Assembly: GCF_021290985.1 (NCBI RefSeq)
Contig: NZ_JAJOYU010000006.1
Span: 99,867-163,866 of the forward strand
Direction: 5' to 3'
Source: Rheinheimera soli
Lineage (GTDB): Bacteria > Pseudomonadota > Gammaproteobacteria > Enterobacterales > Alteromonadaceae
DNA: 64,000 bases
The translations under genes were made by a program, and so were the position numbers. Within the stretch, counting starts at the first letter, position 1. The number at the start of each line of letters is the position of its first letter. Below are positions 62,133 through 64,000 of the stretch, one piece after another. The notes beneath the pieces were generated by a model that saw only the letters and a program-made list of their open reading frames with translations, did not search any database and was not told the origin of the DNA.

Positions 62133-63176
62133 TCACCCATTCAGCAACAAAGACAACGGACTTTTCACTGCATTGCCACCACGGTTTAAAACGTGGGTAT
62201 AAATTTGTGTGGTTTTTACATCGCTATGGCCAAGCTGTTCTTGTACGGTACGAATATCAGTGCCTGACTCTAAGAGGTGAGTTGCACAAATTCATCGGGA
62301 ATGAATTTGAACAGCCGCAGGCTGGCCCGCAGGGGAAACTACAGGGATGTAGTTTCTAAAAGAGTGCCTGAGTGTATGGCAGGTAACGTTTTTTGATATT
62401 TTCGCTAATCGAGCAGCTACTTTTATAGCACTTCTAACCGTAGTTTCATCCAAATGATGCCGACGTATTAACTTTGATTCCGGATCAAGGCTAAGCAGGT
62501 TAGACGGGAATAAATAATGCCAGCCAATCTCTTTTGGCGCAGCTGGATATTTTCGTGCCAACGCAAAAGGCAACCAGACTCCTGCATAAGAAGGGTTATG
62601 CAGATCGGTCTGAAAATGCTGTTTTACATGTTCTATTTGCAGTTTTAGGGCTGGAATAAGCTCTGGTGCTAAAGTCACCCGACGATTTTTATTACCTTTA
62701 CCCTGCCACACCAGTACAGACAAATAATCAAAATCAATATCTTGTACCCTAAGCCTAACTGCTTCCATTAAACGCAAACCACTGCCATACATCAGTTGAG
62801 CCAGTAGCTTGTATTTAGGCTCAATCAAAACAAGCAACTGCTGAACCTCAATGCGGGTTAGTACCACTGGCAGTTTTTGCGCTACCTGAGCCTTATTAAA
62901 ATTAAGGTTCAGCGACAGTGGCCGCAAAATAATATGCCGGTACAAAAAACTCAGTGCATTCAGAGCAGTCGCCTGAGTTTTAATAGCCACAGTGCGTTGA
63001 TTGGAAAGATAAGATAAAAAACTCTCCACATCTGCATCCGAAAGCTGATTCGGGTGCTGCTTATGATGAAATAAAATATAAAAACGAATCCAATACAAAT
63101 AGGTTTCGACGGTACGCTTGGCATAACGCCGCGACACCATAAACTCCCTGACATAATCCAAAAAAGGCGAGGCCAT
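62133..63176 (-). pseudogene. intI: Integron integrase IntI interrupted by a 72-bp element
   Basis: The frame starts at ATG 63176. It carries the phage-integrase core-binding domain, the catalytic Arg in GSGLRLMEAVRL, the Lys in WQGKGNKNRRVTL, the IntI-specific insert (KYPAAPKEIGWHYLFPS) and HTLRHSF (to 62358), 273 residues in all. A 72-base insert then adds 21 foreign residues and a TGA. After the insert the same frame resumes with [32 protein letters not shown] (catalytic Tyr) and ends PLSLLLNG at 62133, 50 residues. Removing the insert restores a 323-residue integrase of normal length. As it stands the protein lacks the third His and the nucleophile Tyr, so it is inactive unless TGA is read through. 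Confidence 0.92.
62286..62357 (-). repeat. 72-bp double-hairpin insertion element
   Basis: In the integrase sense the element starts A, then a perfect hairpin GAAACTACA-TCCC-TGTAGTTTC, then a GC-rich core with CCTGCGG twice in direct repeat (CCTGCGGGCCAGCCTGCGG), then a second perfect hairpin CAAATTCAT-TCCCG-ATGAATTTG, then T. Both loops contain TCCC. It sits exactly between the TTT (Phe) and GCA (Ala) codons of the integrase, with no duplication of target bases seen. The size and shape resemble REP/REPIN-type palindromic repeats. No second copy was seen in the window by eye. Confidence 0.85.
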
Positions 63177-63330
63177 TTTTTGCTTCCAAATAACTGTTTA
63201 AATAAACAGTGGTTCAGTTTGAGTAAAAAATCCACCAACTAGCGTACAGGCTGTATAGATTTTGTCGTGCATAAATTTACTGATTTCAGAAAAAGTTGTT
63301 GAAATAGAGGTACATCAGCGTTAATTTGGT
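63177..63330. other. Integrase promoter and candidate attI region
   Basis: The spacer between intI and the first cassette. It holds the LexA box at 63192-63211. At 63320 stands GTTAATT, which partly fits the GTTRRRY crossover site expected at the attI-cassette junction; the third R is T, so the fit is imperfect. If this is the junction, the first cassette begins at 63321. No other copy of the core site is better placed. Confidence 0.4.
63192..63211 (-). promoter_or_regulatory. LexA (SOS) box upstream of intI
   Basis: AACTGTTTAAATAAACAGTG contains the exact CTGT-N8-ACAG core as a perfect inverted repeat (ACTGTTTA/TAAACAGT). It lies 16-18 bases before the intI ATG, the spacing seen in other integrons whose integrase is repressed by LexA. 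It is kept although the integrase is broken. Confidence 0.87.
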
Positions 63331-63418
63331 ATGAGTAAAAATCATGAAAGAAGGCGGAAAAATGTTCGACTTGCGGGCAGAAACCCTTCTATTAAATTGT
63401 TACGAGTTTGATTAAGCA

Positions 63419-63943
63419 ATGAATATACGTCTGGCCATAAAGGATGATGCGGGCCGATTGGCTGACTATTACAGTTCCAATGCACATCATTTTTATCTTT
63501 GGGAACCTGTACGGGAAAGTGGTTATTACAGTGAGGCGTCAATCCAGATGAGGTTGTCGGAATACGAAAAGCAACATCAAGATGGTAGTGGTAGTTCAGC
63601 CCATTTCATTGGGCTTGATGATGGAAGTGTGATTGCTCATTGTTCTTTGACGAACATAGTTTACGGACCTTTCAGAGCATGTTTCATGGGTTATGGTGTA
63701 TCAAAAGAATTTGAAGGCACCGGAACCATGAGTAAGTTATGTCTAGCAGCAATAAAGTACGCTTTCGATGAGCTGGAACTAAATAGAGTTATGGCGAATT
63801 ATATGCCCTGCAATGAACGGTCCGGCAGTTTGCTCAAGAAGCTTGGTTTTTCCGAAGAGGGTCTGGCAAAGAAGTACCTGAAAATTAATGGTCGTTGGGA
63901 GGATCATGTACTCACATCATTGGTCAATCCTGCTAACTCGTAA
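63419..63943 (+). CDS. GNAT-family N-acetyltransferase, probable integron cassette gene
   Basis: 174 residues from the ATG at 63419; an in-frame TAA ends four bases before it, which fixes the start. The RimJ/RimL-like acetyltransferase pattern is seen: MNIRLAIKDDAGRLADYYSS, HFIGLDDGSVIAHCSLTNIV, the acetyl-CoA region GYGVSKEFEGTGTMSKLCLA, and LNRVMANYMPCNERSGSLLK with KLGFSEEGLAKKYLKINGRW. It would acetylate an N-terminal amine of a protein or a small molecule. Its position between an integron integrase and an attC-like sequence, its opposite strand and its lower G+C than the neighbourhood fit a captured cassette. Two short frames (63331-63411, 63344-63415) precede it. Confidence 0.85.
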   Translation: MNIRLAIKDDAGRLADYYSSNAHHFYLWEPVRESGYYSEASIQMRLSEYEKQHQDGSGSSAHFIGLDDGSVIAHCSLTNIVYGPFRACFMGYGVSKEFEGTGTMSKLCLAAIKYAFDELELNRVMANYMPCNERSGSLLKKLGFSEEGLAKKYLKINGRWEDHVLTSLVNPANS

Positions 63944-64000
63944 CAAGGCGCTGTTATCGGACAAGTTTTTCGCTGCGCTTCAAGCTTGCCGCAAAGTGCA
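63938..64000 (+). other. attC-like recombination site, truncated at window edge
   Basis: Directly at the GNAT stop stands CGTAACAAGGCGC, the TAACAARGCG start typical of attC sites, followed by GGACAAG-TTTTTCGCTGCGCTTCAAGCTTGCCGCAAAG, where internal complementary stretches suggest a cruciform. The 3' half with the GTTRRRY consensus is outside the window, so identity as attC is inferred from the first half and the context. Confidence 0.55.

Noticed and set aside
62286..62357. Interpretation of the integrase lesion as a frameshift or assembly error
   Set aside because: The insert is exactly 72 bases with two perfect hairpins and the coding frame continues on both sides, which is not expected from sequencing error.
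1..64000. tRNA, rRNA, CRISPR or prophage regions
   Set aside because: No conserved tRNA arms, rRNA stretches, spaced repeats or phage structural genes were recognised by eye on either strand.

Overview
The window looks like chromosomal DNA of a gammaproteobacterium of the Alteromonadales/Chromatiales type, most like Rheinheimera or a close relative. This is inferred from gene content (RlmA, RlmC, RlmJ, RraB, SixA, AcpH, a YciU-type dsDNA mimic, an S46 peptidase, the imuA-imuB-dnaE2 mutasome and an integron integrase) and from moderate G+C. The genus cannot be proven from the sequence alone. Almost all of it is ordinary housekeeping and environmental-response DNA. No rRNA, tRNA, CRISPR array or prophage was seen.

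Layout. 1-5.7 kb: the 5' end of a TonB-dependent receptor, a degenerate GGDEF protein coupled to an AraC regulator, a metallophosphoesterase lipoprotein, two related small lipoproteins, a SIMPL protein and a dienelactone hydrolase. 5.7-17.3 kb: RlmC, an Aer-like chemoreceptor, a GAF-GspE ATPase, a histidine phosphatase, a TonB-like protein, an ECF sigma/anti-sigma pair, a YgjP-type metalloprotease, a gamma-glutamylcyclotransferase-like protein, a beta-lactamase-fold hydrolase and a degenerate HD-GYP protein. 17.3-30.7 kb: a soluble double-Cache receptor with an MCP-like tip, RlmA, a VOC protein, a DNA mimic, a receiver-TPR protein, an S1/P1 nuclease, RlmJ, a YfiF-type methyltransferase, a LytS/LytT-type two-component system, a lipoprotein with seven EDGSG repeats and a lytic transglycosylase.

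30.9-47 kb: ahpC-ahpF, a cold-shock/TM/excalibur fusion, an intact diguanylate cyclase, an FMN reductase, YjjX, a YebC protein, RraB, SixA, AcpH, transporters and an esterase, DoxX and pirin divergent from a LysR regulator, a HAD phosphatase and a membrane-anchored XRE regulator. 47-62 kb: a potassium channel, the LexA-controlled imuA-imuB-dnaE2 operon with a 132-aa partner of unknown function, two transporters, a 2H phosphoesterase, a ZIP transporter, an alkyltransferase-like protein, small proteins and an S46 dipeptidyl-peptidase.

62.1-64 kb is the accessory end and the most interesting part. An integron integrase gene with a LexA box in front of it is interrupted by a 72-bp double-hairpin element placed exactly between the Phe and Ala codons of the [15 protein letters not shown] motif. 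The element is in frame but brings a TGA stop, so the integrase loses its catalytic tyrosine. Beyond the integrase lies a GNAT acetyltransferase that looks like the first gene cassette, followed by what appears to be an attC site cut by the window edge. The integron therefore appears to be frozen: the SOS switch and cassette remain, but the recombinase is broken.

Joint themes are SOS-induced mutagenesis and integration (two LexA boxes), peroxide defence (AhpCF), cyclic-di-GMP and chemosensory signalling with several degenerate sensor/effector proteins, and 23S rRNA methylation (RlmA and RlmC modify neighbouring bases of helix 35; RlmJ modifies A2030).
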